Shown one piece after another: positions 37,684 to 52,000 of a stretch of 64,000 nucleotides of DNA. The translations under genes were made by a program, and so were the position numbers. Every line of letters starts with the position of its first letter. The stretch's first letter is position 1. The stretch lies in contig JAJKFJ010022783.1 in the NCBI GenBank assembly GCA_027382625.1, forward strand, positions 1 to 64,000. Reading direction: 5' to 3'. The stretch comes from Tetmemena sp. SeJ-2015. Lineage: Eukaryota; Ciliophora; Spirotrichea; Sporadotrichida; Oxytrichidae. The notes beneath the pieces are model-generated. The model did not search any database. It worked only from the letters and a program-made list of their open reading frames with translations, and was not told the DNA's origin.

Positions 37684-37877
37684 TACGATCGATCGATTGA
37701 GTAATTATAATTAACTTCCTTTCCTCTTTATAATATCTCTGAATAATTAAACAAAAGTGAAAGATTTTGACAGAATCGAGAAAGCTGAATCAACACTCGT
37801 GATAAGTCTATGGTTATTAAAATAATATGGTCGACTGAGTTTATAAAATTTGATTAAATTAAATCACAGCAGCAAAC
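37684..37877. promoter_or_regulatory. Divergent intergenic region between CWC15 and FtsH 5' half
   Basis: 194 bp between two divergent ATGs. It must hold the 5' ends of two macronuclear chromosomes or a shared promoter region. No specific motif was recognised beyond the palindromic GATCGATCGA near 37,688. Confidence 0.4.
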
Positions 37878-39921
<2,044 letters not shown>

Positions 39922-40209
39922 TTGCTCCTTATTACTTATGCAACACATATTTTTGGATTTATGAAAAGAGTTTTAAGGAAATCACTAATACAAATAGTTG
40001 GATATTGTGGCATAATTATATGGCCTGCTTTTGATAGCTTCTTCAATATTTTCTTTTCTAGTGTCCCTTAGTTTTATGATATTTTAATGTTGTTAAATTT
40101 GATAAGAATATTATTGTGCATTTATGTCTTGATATAGGTAATTAATTGAAGAGTTGGTGATAAGACTCTAATTATATTGAAAATAAATTAAATTCCTCAA
40201 TCGGGTAAA
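39922..40209. other. Intergenic germline DNA
   Basis: AT-rich, between the end of the FtsH 5' half and the probable start of the kinase gene. Nothing recognised. It is expected to be eliminated or to hold chromosome-end regions. Confidence 0.5.
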
Positions 40210-42667
40210 ATGAATCAGAGCTCACTGCTCACACCCACTCATAAGAGGATTAACACCAAACTAAATTTGTCATTCACTCCTCGGACTTAAAATAATATTC
40301 TTAAAAACTATTTTTAAGACACACTGTAAATCAACCACTAAATAAAAGCAGCCAGACTTCAGAAGCCACCCACTTCAAACTCTAGCTACAAGTCAGACTA
40401 TCAGCAGAAGCAGGACTAACACCCAATATCTTATTTCACTATAATATATCGAGCGAGAGCCACACACCGATCCTGAGCTAGGAATCTTAACAACACCAGA
40501 TCCAACCGTCTAGTTTAATTTATTGCCTTCAATTTAGTAAAGCTATAAAAAGCATCCATTCACAATCAAAGATCAAATTTGTATCATTGTATAATTGTTA
40601 AGGGGTAATAATTTTGATCAGTTAAATAAACGGTAAACTTAAGATTAGCTAAGCACCCTCATATTAAAGCTCTGCTAGCCAGACACCACTGTAACTCAAG
40701 AGTGTTAATTAGTCACCAATGCCGGATCAGAGGGATCTCAAACATGCTAATTAAACACTTACTTCCTCCAGTTCTCAATATTAATCCTCTTATTTTGTTA
40801 TTATTGACAATTTAAGAATGTATTGCTGCAATAAATTCAAAACGGCACAATTTTAAATGATAGAGTAAAAAACATGTAGAAGTTCGACTGGCAATAAGTC
40901 AAGGGAATAGCGGCAGCTGCTTCATCTCAAGGAAAGCAGACCAAAGCACTTTCGAATACACTGACTCAACAGTTCACAAATTTCTTTTAAAAAGTTATTA
41001 TACCTTTTAATTAGAGAGGAAGTTAAAGTGAGAGCAGCTAACTCATGGAAGATAGGGGAGACACTTGTGAGGACATCACCAAAATCCTCGAAAATCAAAA
41101 TCTTCACAAAATATGCACTCATACATTTTAATATCTCGCTGATGCCACTTAGAGAGAGATCTTACAACAAAGCATTACAAATGCTAGTTCTCCCAATAAA
41201 TATATTGTGTTTCCAAGTTTTCTTACTAAATAAACTTCTTCGAAGCAGTAAAAACTCTTCTAAATAAAATTCTAGCGCTAAGAAACAACATATCTTATAA
41301 CAATAATCTAAAAGCAGAGCCTAGCATGGATTCGTTCAAGTTCTATCCCGGGAATCTTCACTTTAAAAACGGGGCAAGATAAGAAGGGTGAGTATTTTCT
41401 TTGGTGCGAATAGAGAATTCTTGCAAGTGATTGAATGGTTTGAGAATGAATGCAACACTTCAGGTTGGCTATTAAGTGAATTCATTCGAAGAACTGAAAG
41501 TGATCCTTTTCTCAATTTGCATTTACTTTTAAGAATTCATTACTTTTTGATTTAAGTTCTCAATGAGAGCTTAAATGAGGCAAAATAAAATACTAGGAGG
41601 AAAGGAAACAAATAAATTCCTACCTCTCCTCTATCACCTCTCTCTCCCTCATATTAAACCAGAAAATCAACTTTTCAATGTTCCTGTCAAAACAGCAGCA
41701 ATAATAATAACCAGTCTCAAACAACAGAAACATTAAAGACTTCAAAGCTTTGAGTTTATTTTTATTGATTTTCATCATTATTCACATAAGCTCTAGCGGA
41801 TACCTTAACTTGTAAGATCGCCTAAGAATTAAATTCAAGGCAAGAAACCTCAAAACCTTATTAAGGGTACAAACAATAACTTCAGCCTAGCACCAAATTA
41901 GTAAAATACTTAGGGAATTTTGCGTGATCAAAAATCGATCATCTATAGTCCCGAGAGAAGGGACAATAGAGATAATAGCAAAACTTCGAAGCTCGGCTTT
42001 TTTTCTCCAACTAATAAGAATAAGAATTAAAAGATACCTTAAGAATTTGAAGGCAGCATAGAACTTCAATGTCTTTGCCAGAAGCATGCTCAGAAATACG
42101 TAACGCTCTCACTCAGATCTTTAAACGGGAAATTCCTCTCATTAAAAGCTTCTTATTATTTTCGTATATTCTTCTCACTAGACTTTCATTTGTCTCTCGC
42201 CGACCAGCCTTTGAAATCCTTGGAGCACGATGAGCAACTGGAAGCAGTATAAATTTTGAAGTAGGATTATTAACTGCTCCAGAAATTAAAAAAGTAAAAT
42301 GCCAAGCAGCCCCTTCAAAGAGAGAAAGACTCCTTCAGAGACTTGGCAGCTGCAGCAGCTTTGAACCCCTAAAGACCTTAAGAACTAGACACAATCGACT
42401 GCTACTTCATAGAAAAATGCATTGCTAATATCTTAGCAAGTTTTTGAGCTCTTCTTATATTGAATTAAATTGGTAAGGGTGGATTTTCGAAAGTTTTCCA
42501 AGTAAGGAAGAAACTGAGCGGGCAGATGTATGCGATGAAGATCTTAAGGAAAGATAAGATAAAACTGGATAATAAAGTTGAGCAGATTATGACAGAGCGA
42601 AGGATCCTGGAACGAGTCAACCACCCATTCATTATAAAGATGCACTCTGCTTTTGTGTCCGTAAGAA
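40210..42667 (+). CDS. AGC-type protein kinase, 5' part of scrambled gene (N-lobe)
   Basis: ATG 40210 (MNQSSLLTPTHKRINTKLNL) opens a long Gln/Ser-rich N-terminal region that changes frame several times (near 40,310, 40,460, 41,440 and 42,230), so several IESs are unresolved. It includes QHQIQPSSL, SLYNCQG and DTCEDITKILENQNLHKI. From 42,470 the kinase N-lobe is clear: IGKGGFSKVFQVRKKLSG (Gly loop), YAMKILRKDKI (catalytic Lys), TERRILERVNHPFIIKMHSA. It ends FVS at a splice donor GTAAGAA (42661-42667), after which no C-lobe follows on this strand. The same GTAAGAA, inverted, starts the intron before the C-lobe at 55805. That the N-terminal region from 40210 belongs to this gene is inference. 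Confidence 0.75.
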
Positions 42668-43001
42668 AACATGCAAAAAGAAATAAGCGCTAATTCTTAT
42701 TTGCAAGTGTGGAATATATGGATTTTCATAGCGAATTGTTAATAAATTAAATCGGTATATTTCTTCAAATGAATTATAATGAACTCAATTGAACTAGTAG
42801 ACGGGAATAAAATATAAATGATACTTGACTTTACTTCTATAAAACATATGGTCACTGATTATGACCTGAACAGTGCCAAGAGCTTTTGGCTTAAGTCGCC
42901 TCAATTATCTTTGTCGTATTAACTTTTATACAATTACAAGTCATCTTAAAATTAATTTGAATTTTTTTAATTACAGGAGTAAATCTTATGATCATAAAGA
43001 C
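42668..43001. other. AT-rich non-coding stretch
   Basis: No supported gene. It follows the kinase N-lobe directly, where the C-lobe would lie if the gene were unscrambled. Confidence 0.5.
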
Positions 43002-44451
43002 TTAATAAATATGATATCCTTAATAGTTTAGGCAATGGAACCAACTTTGCTCGCAAGTTACTATAATGAATAATTAATAAATAAGATAACGAGGGAGTGT
43101 TGCCGATAATGAAATTAGGAAGTAGTTGGTGTTACAAGAGTAGAAGTAGTTGATTCTTTTTTAAAAACTTCTTTACTTACCCTTAAGACTTGCTTATCCA
43201 GCTTGCTTCCACCAGGGCTTTGAAGCGCCTTCTTTAGCATTTAGTTTTTGCTGATAGGAGTTTAACTTAGCAAGTTAAGTTACGACCCGTTGATAGCGTC
43301 TTCCCTCCATTCTTTGTTAATGTACTTTTGCACCTTTTCTTGACATAGCTTACAAAAAAGGCTGCTACAACTTTTTGGATCTTCTCTTGAAATATTTACT
43401 ATGGCAAAATAAAAAGTGAAGTTGGAAATAGTTTGGCCTATAGAATATTGAGATCCTCCAATTAGTGTCGGGAGACAATAAGCCACGTCTTATTCGATAA
43501 AGTTCAAAATCTCATCGGTTTTCATCAATTCACTCGGCAAATCAAGAAAATATTATAAAATTGCTTATTTAAATCAGGTTCTTAAGCATTTCTCGAAGGA
43601 TAAATATCAAAATTTATACATATGAGTATTACGAAGGAGCTTTTAATGCATCTAATTTGATAGGTTCATTGCAAGCTTAGAGTTTGATTTTAATAAGAGA
43701 TTTCTTTGTTAGAGACTTGAAAATATTTTCCTCTAGCTTTTAATCATGTTACTTTAACTTAATACAATAATCTATATTGGGCACTTTTTTAAAGGCGCTG
43801 AGACGTCGAAGTCATCTATCTTTTCCTCTTATTCCTAATGAATTTCTTCATTTTCCTCAGTGATTACGCCGTCACCAAAATGCTAACTTATGTCTTAAAT
43901 GATAACAACTAATTATTTGTATTTAAATGAGCTAATGCATTTCAGAATCTCTCTGTGCTACCTCCAAGTCTCCAAGCTTCACTATCTTCCTTCCAACTAA
44001 TACAATAAGTTTGATACATTTTTTGAACTACCCCACTCTGATTTTATTTTTAATCTTGCTTGTGGAAGCTAGATTTTTAAGTCCTTTTTAATTGTGTACT
44101 TTCTTAAAGTGCAGGATTTGTTTAGGGCTTGCTTTGAGAAGGCGAGACGCTCGAATTTCTCTTTATTAAGTAGCCGAATAAAGTGGGATTTGTACCTTCT
44201 CTGGGAGTAGATATCTCATCTTTTTGGCTTAGAAAAAAAATACTTACATACTTCCTTCCCCTGACTACTTCACATATTTATATTCTGTCTAAAAAAGTAA
44301 ATTTTTTGATAAACTAAGGAGTTGAAAATTGAGAAGGAGAGTTATTATTAATAATCTTAGATTGTTTAGAAGTTGGAGTGATGCCTGAGTAGTAGAGATT
44401 CCTTTGATCTCTCATGCTCATTCTATGTTAGCCATAGTGCGAGAGCTCCAT
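43002..44451 (-). CDS. Hypothetical protein, possible PH-like region
   Basis: ATG 44451 (MELSHYGQHRMSMRDQ) on the minus strand. A probable short intron starting GTAAGTATTT lies near 44,250. Then NPTLFGYLIKRNSSVSPSQS, where GYLIKR resembles the start of a PH domain, and IVLVGRKIVKLGDLEVAQRD. An acidic segment follows near 43,800 (HFGDGVITEENEEIHQEQEE), then FIEQDVAYCLPTLIGGSQYS, FYFAIVNISREDPKSCSSLF and YINKEWREDAINGS. Frame changes mark at least two IESs. TGA at 43002. It lies inside the interval between the two halves of the scrambled kinase. Function unknown; the PH assignment is tentative. Confidence 0.5.
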
Positions 44452-45281
44452 AGTTTTGGATTGTGGAATCCCCTCACTTTTTTCTAACTTTATTTAGAGC
44501 ATTCCAGAGTTTGGAAAAGCTGGTGCGTTATCTTCTATTCTCCATCCAACTTCCTTTAAGAATATACATATGTGTTTTAGAGCAAATTTAATCCTCTTGG
44601 TGCTAATTTTTGTGCTTTTCAGTGTCGCCAGACTGAGTTTGGGTGGTAAGACCCTCAACTTTTAAGCTTTGTGTGTCTTTTTCCTTAATTTACTGGTGAG
44701 AGAAAAGTGACTCTAGTTTATTTAAGTCCCAAGAGTCCTTCAAAGTCGTCTAATGCTTTTGTATTGGCTTTGATTCCCTCTAGTTAGTATATTCTTTTGG
44801 TTTCACTTAGTGATTTTTGGGTTGTAGAGTTGTGTAAATGCCAATCTCATGCCCGTTGGCTAAATGAATATCAATAAAATATGAGAAAGATATTTGGCTT
44901 TGAGATGACTCCTCTCATCCAAGAACTCTTGCAACAAGCTATCTAAATCCATCGAGTACGCTTAAATAAAAGTAATAATTATTCTTTTTTCTTTAAATTA
45001 TAGCATTAAACACTTTAAGATATTTCTCACATTTCAAGAAAATATCATAAAGAAAATTATTAAACCTTGCTTCAAAAAATCATTTCCCATACTTCTAAGT
45101 TTTGTGAATCATTCTTTCATAAGAATTGTATTTTATTCTATTTATTGGAGATTAGCTTAGAATTGCATGAATTATTCAATTTAAATTAGGGAGAGTGTGA
45201 TGATGAAGTTGTGAGTATAAAGATTATAATTACATTACACGAGTGAGCGAGTGATTGCAGGCTTATTTTATCAGTAATCTC
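44452..45281. other. Intergenic germline DNA
   Basis: AT-rich. Holds the 17-bp word ACACGAGTGAGCGAGTG at 45237-45253, also found at 20990-21006, 29 bp before the next start codon. Nothing else recognised. Confidence 0.45.
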
Positions 45282-48200
45282 ATGGGGAATTCATCAGTTT
45301 GCATTAAGCAATAAATCAAATCTACCAACCCTTCTAACAATCCAAGCACCTTACTAAGTGGCATATCGGGAACAGATGCACTCGCGCAGAGCGGCGGAGG
45401 TCACTCTCGCCAGAGAAGCAGACGCATTACCAAAGATGTCATGTAAGTTAAACACCTCCAGAGCCAAATATTTATTACTCTGAGCGACAGGGATGGAGAA
45501 CCAAATTATTCTTATATTTCTGAGAGTCATCAGTCTAAATTTAACTCTATATGAATCTGATTCACCTCACCTTCAGATTTATACCTCAATTTCATTGCTC
45601 TAATTATTATTCATTCAAAGATATTGCAATATAGAGAATAATAATTAAATTAGAAGATTATTCTTCTGAGATAATTTTATTATTAATTTTTTTTATAAGA
45701 AAGCGATAAATTGTACTCAATAAAGATTTTCGACATAAATTTATGTATGAATATAAGACAAAAAGTTAAATTGCTCTCTTTTGTAATATAAATAAAAGGT
45801 TCTTACTTCCATTTATCTGAGGAGAAAATCAAAAAATGATAAATTATACAATAGAAGAGTTTTACAAATTAAAATGCCTCCCAAAAACCTTCTATAAAAT
45901 AACTATCTACGATAAGGGAGGACGCAGTTTTTAACATTTTATTAGAGAGTCATAGATGAGCAAGGAGTTCCTGAATAATAGCACGCTAAGAAGAAGTCAA
46001 AACGATAATTTCAATCACTTTAATATCATATATACTTTTCATATTTCTCCAATGAGCTAGGGAATGTGTCTGGAGATTAGAGCATTTTGCAAAACACTTC
46101 AAACATTACAAAACACGACAGCACGTCAAAGAAAAACCAAAGAGACTCTTCAACAAATTTTACTATTGCTTGAATATATTTAATGAGTTCTTCATTTGCA
46201 TTTTCATTTATTGGAGCAATAACTATCCTGATGACCAGACGAATATGTACCATATACAATTTTGAGATTTAATTAATTTATAAATGATACCCTAAGCAGA
46301 GTTGCTCATAACACTCCAACAGAAGTCAGTTAACCCACTCTCGAAATCCAAGTGGAGGGGCTAGTAACAATAGCAAACAAGTTCCGGCCTCATATAAGCC
46401 AAGCAGTGGAAACGCAATGATGCAAATGATTATGGACCATGGGAGCAGCTCCATGAAAAATAATGCGCTTGAGAAACGTTTGATAGCGACAGCAGATTTT
46501 GGACACTACAATAATCTCACGCAGGACAGAAAATAAGAAAGCTACGTCAGCAATAGCCGCTTCATACCCACGGGTCAAAGTCTAAACCTCAATAACTTCG
46601 AGGAGTCTCTTTTAGTTGGTGATAACAATCTCGCTCAAGCTCTTGAATATAAGTCGGTATTTGTTATTTGAGTTTATTGAAGACCATAATTAGGATAACC
46701 ATTATAGCTATCTGCCCACTTCTTACCTTGGAGGAAACCTGAATGACGATACAGACTCGCTTACTCAATCCTACAACCAAAAGGTGAAGGAGGACACAAA
46801 CTTCTTTTTCTTCTTTTCTTAGCCAAGTAAAGAGACTTATATGATGAAGATGACGATGTGCATCAGAGCTTCAAAGAAAAGAGACGAAACGATTCAGATG
46901 CTTATAATTTTAAATCAAACATAATCACTCTATTGAAGCAATAATTTAAGTCATCGCTAGTCTTATGCGGTCATGGTTAACGGGCAGGCATAAAAAATAT
47001 CGTACTCTACTTAGCATAAGAAGTCCTACGAATTAGAGCTTTTCGAGTCTCAGGAATTTGTTCCCAAAGATTACCATGACAGTGATCAAGAAAGTGCTCA
47101 TGCTTCAGTCTCAATCCAATATGATCAAAATGCATTAAATCTGCTGAATGGAGCAGCATTATTTTTTTTAATTTATGTATAGTGAAAGCAAATACTGAAA
47201 TACTTAAAGTTCAAAAGATTATACAAAAGATCAACTCTATAGGAGGAGTCAGGAAACTATTCTACATTTATCATTAGATCATTAATATAATTGAAGCTTA
47301 AATTTTCAAGCAGCATCGCAGAGACTTGCTTAATAAGAAGAAAAGAGAGTTTTGTGAGGAGTATCAATAGCTCTGCAATGATTTTATCGAAAAGTTAGAG
47401 GTACAGAGAGAAAGGAACCTAGATTATTTGCTAAGAAGAATCAGTGAGAGCTCTTCCCAAGCCTTTCCAAGGCAGATTTTCACTCAACTGTCGGCCAAAG
47501 TAGACAAGGATTATCATGCTATGTCATAGAATAATTATAGCAGCTTAAAATGAGTATTCTGCTATGATCGGTTTGAGTAGAAGAGTAGAGATTCCTCTTG
47601 GCCTTGAAGTTGAAAGAGCAAAAGAATTAAAGTTAGCTCTCTAAGAAAGAGTGATGGAGCTATGGAACGTTCACCAAGAGCAGATGAGTAGAATCTTTGA
47701 CATGGAACGTCTTCTCTCTATTCTTAATACTTCATTTTTTCATCCTTATCATTCTTAAATTTTTCTTGAATGCTTCGCGGAGGATGAGCTGTTCTTTGAG
47801 AATGAAATAGAAATAGAGCAAATCGAGAAACTGATAAGCACAGAGCACTTTTAGCAACTATCGACTATAAGCCAGCACTAATCCAACAATACTGCCAACT
47901 AGAATCATATTATCATCATTAGCTTATATCATATGAGCACGAGTGGTCTTTTCTAAAATGAGGAATCATTGAGGAGCACTGAGTCTTAGCAAAACCTCGG
48001 TTAAGAGCTTGACCAAGCGATGAGGACTTCCTCCTCTGGGTAACCATTTTAAATTAATATAAATCATTATAAATTGAATGCTTTATGTAACCAGACTACT
48101 CTTAGGTAATTTAAGCATTTACCAATTAATTTAAGATATAGGTTTAGCAACTTCTGGAACAACTGAATTCCCCTGCCAAGATGAAAAATACCTTCTAGCG

Positions 48201-48522
48201 GATGTCGATCAAGAACGCAGTAAGGATGAGCATCTTCACCATCGCAGAGGAGGAAGAAGATGATGCAATAAATTCACTTATTAAGGAGTAGTAAATGTAT
48301 TGTATGCTCAAAATGAGTATTGATGATCAATAGAAAGAAGGAGGAGGAATATAGAATAATAAAACGGAGAAACTCTTCCAAGCTAAGGTTGAAGACTTTA
48401 TGTCTCTCATAAATTATAGCCTATTAAATTAGATATACAACAACAACACTCATAGATAAATATTGTGGATTTCATTCTTTCTTTTTAACTTGGTGATTAT
48501 GTATTCATAGAACTTGATTTGA
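45282..48522 (+). CDS. Hypothetical protein with putative N-myristoylation start
   Basis: ATG 45282 gives MGNSSVCIKQQIKS, a good N-myristoylation context. A Ser/Gly/Arg-rich segment (LAQSGGGHSRQRSRRITKD) ends near 45,437. Coding resumes at ~46,285 (SRVAHNTPTEV), which implies an IES of about 850 bp, possibly with pointer GAT. Downstream patches include KRLIATADFGHYNNLTQD, NSRFIPTGQSLNLNNFEE, YDEDDDVHQSFKEKRRND, FKQHRRDLLNKKKREFCEEY, FIEKLEVQRERNLDYLLRRI and LEVERAKELKLALQERVMEL, separated by frame changes. It ends at TGA 48520-48522. The helical middle could be a coiled-coil or SPX-like region, but no signature is firm. Lies between the two halves of the scrambled kinase. Confidence 0.55.
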
Positions 48523-49077
48523 AAGTAAAGTCAAACCACAGCAGCAGCCTTTGAAAGGAAGCTGGGATTTTAAAATTAAAGCCTTAAGTAATTATAGATA
48601 GCTAAGTAGGTCTAAGAGTGATTAAATAATTCCCCTATTTATATATTTAAGAAGGAAGAGGAAAGTGAGGTTAAAAAAGAAGAGATTCTATTTGGCCTTG
48701 TTCTCATATAATGTAAATTTCAATCTGAGTATTAACTAATAGCTTATTTGGTATTGCTAAAAAAACTCATTAGAGAAATTTGGAGAAATGTAAAAAAGAG
48801 GATTTTTTTTTATCAATATTGGCTTATCTTTTTAAATAATTTGGCAATAAGGTGTAAATTTTAGCTCATCTATTCCAAAATAAGAGTGAGGAAAAAGTTC
48901 AAAACTTATATTTTTAAAGTTGAATTTGAGTATAAGAATTTTCATAAATTACAGGCTTCAAAACTCAATACAGATAAACTGCTTTTAGATTACCCTACTT
49001 TGAAGTCTTACTAATGTATATATTCCATACTAGAAAATTGTTAATATCTAAAAGAGAAGGTTTTATTATCTCAACCT
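48523..49077. other. AT-rich intergenic stretch
   Basis: Between two converging genes. Nothing recognised; several A/T runs. Confidence 0.45.
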
Positions 49078-52000
49078 TCAGGATCTCGCATTTTTGGAAG
49101 TGACTTGCTTAGATTGGCGACCTGGCGAGGTGTTTACTTATATCTCAACTCTGAGTTGATTATATAATTGGTCTGCTAACTTTTATTTGAAGTCACTTTG
49201 GCTTTTCCTTGTTGGCCCTGCACCAGATTCGACTTCTTTGATCTCTATAAATCTACCCATGTCACTTTCTAGTTTCTTCTCCATTTATTGCTATTGTTGA
49301 ATTTCTTAAATCTGTTACTACAACAAGTCCACTCTTACTGATTGGATAGGTAGCTGAATGCTTCGAGGAGAGTAAATCGAGTTGGAGGATTAGTCATTCT
49401 TATACACATCAAGTTTTTCTATAGCTTCTCCTGCGTTTGTCTGATTGAAGTGATCTGCTTAGTTATAGTTTTATTGATATATGTTTTGTAGAGCTGATGC
49501 GTGGAACTGCAGATTTTAGTAATGCAAGGAGCCAGGGTTTATTTTAGACTAGGGGGTATGATTATACTATGAGTGAGTAGGTATGTTATGATAGTGCTAA
49601 TGAATGTTATTCAATTAAGAAATACCCAGTCCTCTACTTCATAATTTAAAATTGAGTAATCACTCAATGAAAAGACAAGATTTATTTCCTATTGAAATTC
49701 TATGAATGAATTTTATCTACTTAGCATTGGGCTTTAACTTCTATCATTCGCTTTAACAACATCTATATAAAGATATACAAATAAGTATTGCGCCTTATCT
49801 ACTGAAGAGTTTTTAGCACTTATTTGGTAAAGAGATGCAGTGGATTTGTGCAATATCTTGCTTTGGATCTCTCTCACTCGATCATTGATAAGCTTCTGCA
49901 CTAGCTAGTTTCTTGGAGAATTACCGACGCTCTTCTCAACAGATTAGTTATAGACTGAGCCACTGCTACTCGGATTCTTCTAAGTTTCGTTTAAGCTCTC
50001 GTCATTAAACTAAATCTTAGAAATATTAGGAGAAATAAGTGATTAGACTTGAGAGATTTGGCATTTGCATTTCTCTAGATCTTCTGTGAGATTTACTAAG
50101 ATGAGGACGAGGGTGTTGCACCAAGATCTTTCTAATGCTTATTAGGAACCTGCCGCTTAGGAATTCGCTTACTAGCCTGAAAAGTGTTAGTGGAGGTGTG
50201 AGGGGTCCCGCTCGATATGGGCTTTAAGTTATTTTGTGATCTGTTAACACTTCCCTAGTTTGACCCAGCGTTACTTGTATTTAACTATAATTTAGAGATA
50301 TGTATCACCGCCGTTTGAATACTGGCTTGTACTTTACTCCTACTTGTGATTTCCAAAATCCTTGCCAGTTTAAATCATCTACCTCTTAGATCTCTGGCTG
50401 TTCTTGTTAGACCCATTTAAAATGAGAAAAAAAAAGATTTGAGGATGCATTAGAATTCTTCCTGTTTTCAAATGCATTTCTTTGGCTTGTTTTCCCGTCA
50501 AGTGAGCCTTGATTGCTACTTGAGCTGATTTGCCTTCCACCGAAACCTAAACCAAGGCTAGTCACGATACCTGTCTAATTGCTTCCGAGAGCGGTATAAT
50601 TTCCAATTGAGGAGACTCCCTGTAATTTAGAAGCTGAACGACGTTGCTATTCGAATAAATTGGGAGATGCCGCTCCTTTAGTCTACTATTCATAAAAATG
50701 CTTAAATTGCTTTAACTACTTCCCAGAAGGTCTCTAATACATAGAAGGGGGCTTTCCTGAAACTATAGGAGGCTTCGGAGTACTAGATGCATTCACCGCC
50801 TCAGACTTCATAATTTAAGTCAGGTCTGTCTAGGGGTGCACTTATCGTGTACTCATGCTTTCTTATTTGATGTAGGTAGCTGGAGTAATTTATGAGATAA
50901 CCACGTTGATCAAATTACAAAATGTCAATATAAATATAATGATCTGTTTCTATTCAGCCTTAGAAAAATTTCCATTCTTTGTCTTGACGTTTCTTAGAAT
51001 TGATACACCTACTAACTCAGCATTTGATAAATCTGGAGCAACTTAATCTTGACCTTTGTGAGAATGGACGTCTGACATCAACTTTGAATCATTAACTGTA
51101 TCACTCTCTTCTTCTAATCTATGAAGAGGACTTTGATGCAAATTTGTAGAAGAGTTCATCTATTGATAGTCTAAATAAAGTTTATGCACATGTTAAAAGA
51201 CATCTTTTATTAATTAGTCCATCCTAATAGGACTTGAGTCCTCGTATCTGAACTAAGGACTCTCAGCTGACATTTCCTAAATAGATACAGTTTGACTCAG
51301 CTAACTCGAAGTGATCTAGCCTTTTTACTGTCTGTAAACAGCCCTTGCGAAACTGAGACTAATCTGCCATTTAATTCGAGTTCTTATTCCCTAAAATATC
51401 AATATTAAAGTTTATCTCTAGTCTAAATCTTTTAAGCCCAAATTAATCAATAACTCTCAAAATATATTGCTTGACCTCAATAATATACTTAATCTATAAC
51501 GCATAGTTAGTGAGTTGATTCTTAAGAGAGACCTTCTCTTTTTACTCAGTCAGGTTAATCTTCCTTACTTTTGAGGAATTGATGTTGAAAGAGTCATATT
51601 ATGTTTGAGGGCTTGTGGGCTAGTATACCACATTCTAAATCTTTTGCTTTCCTTGGGATCTCTTAGTGTTAGTTTAGGCATCTCCTTGATATCTAAAGTG
51701 TATATTAGATTATGAATATTATTAAAAATGATATTTGAGCATTTGAGTTAAAGGAGAGGAGAAATTCTACCCTGTTTAATTAAGATCTTAAAAAGAGGAC
51801 TCGAGAAGAGGAGATTAAACGCCTGTCAGGTCTATCTGGTAGTCATTTGTCTTCATTTCATCTGTTTTAAACTAAAAAGAATATGAGTTTTCATGATTGA
51901 AGGCGAAATAGTTTGGACATTTCTTTGGTTTATACTCATTGAAGTTTATCTTAATCTATAAGAAATGAAGAATAAGGATATTCATTATAAGTTGGATTGT

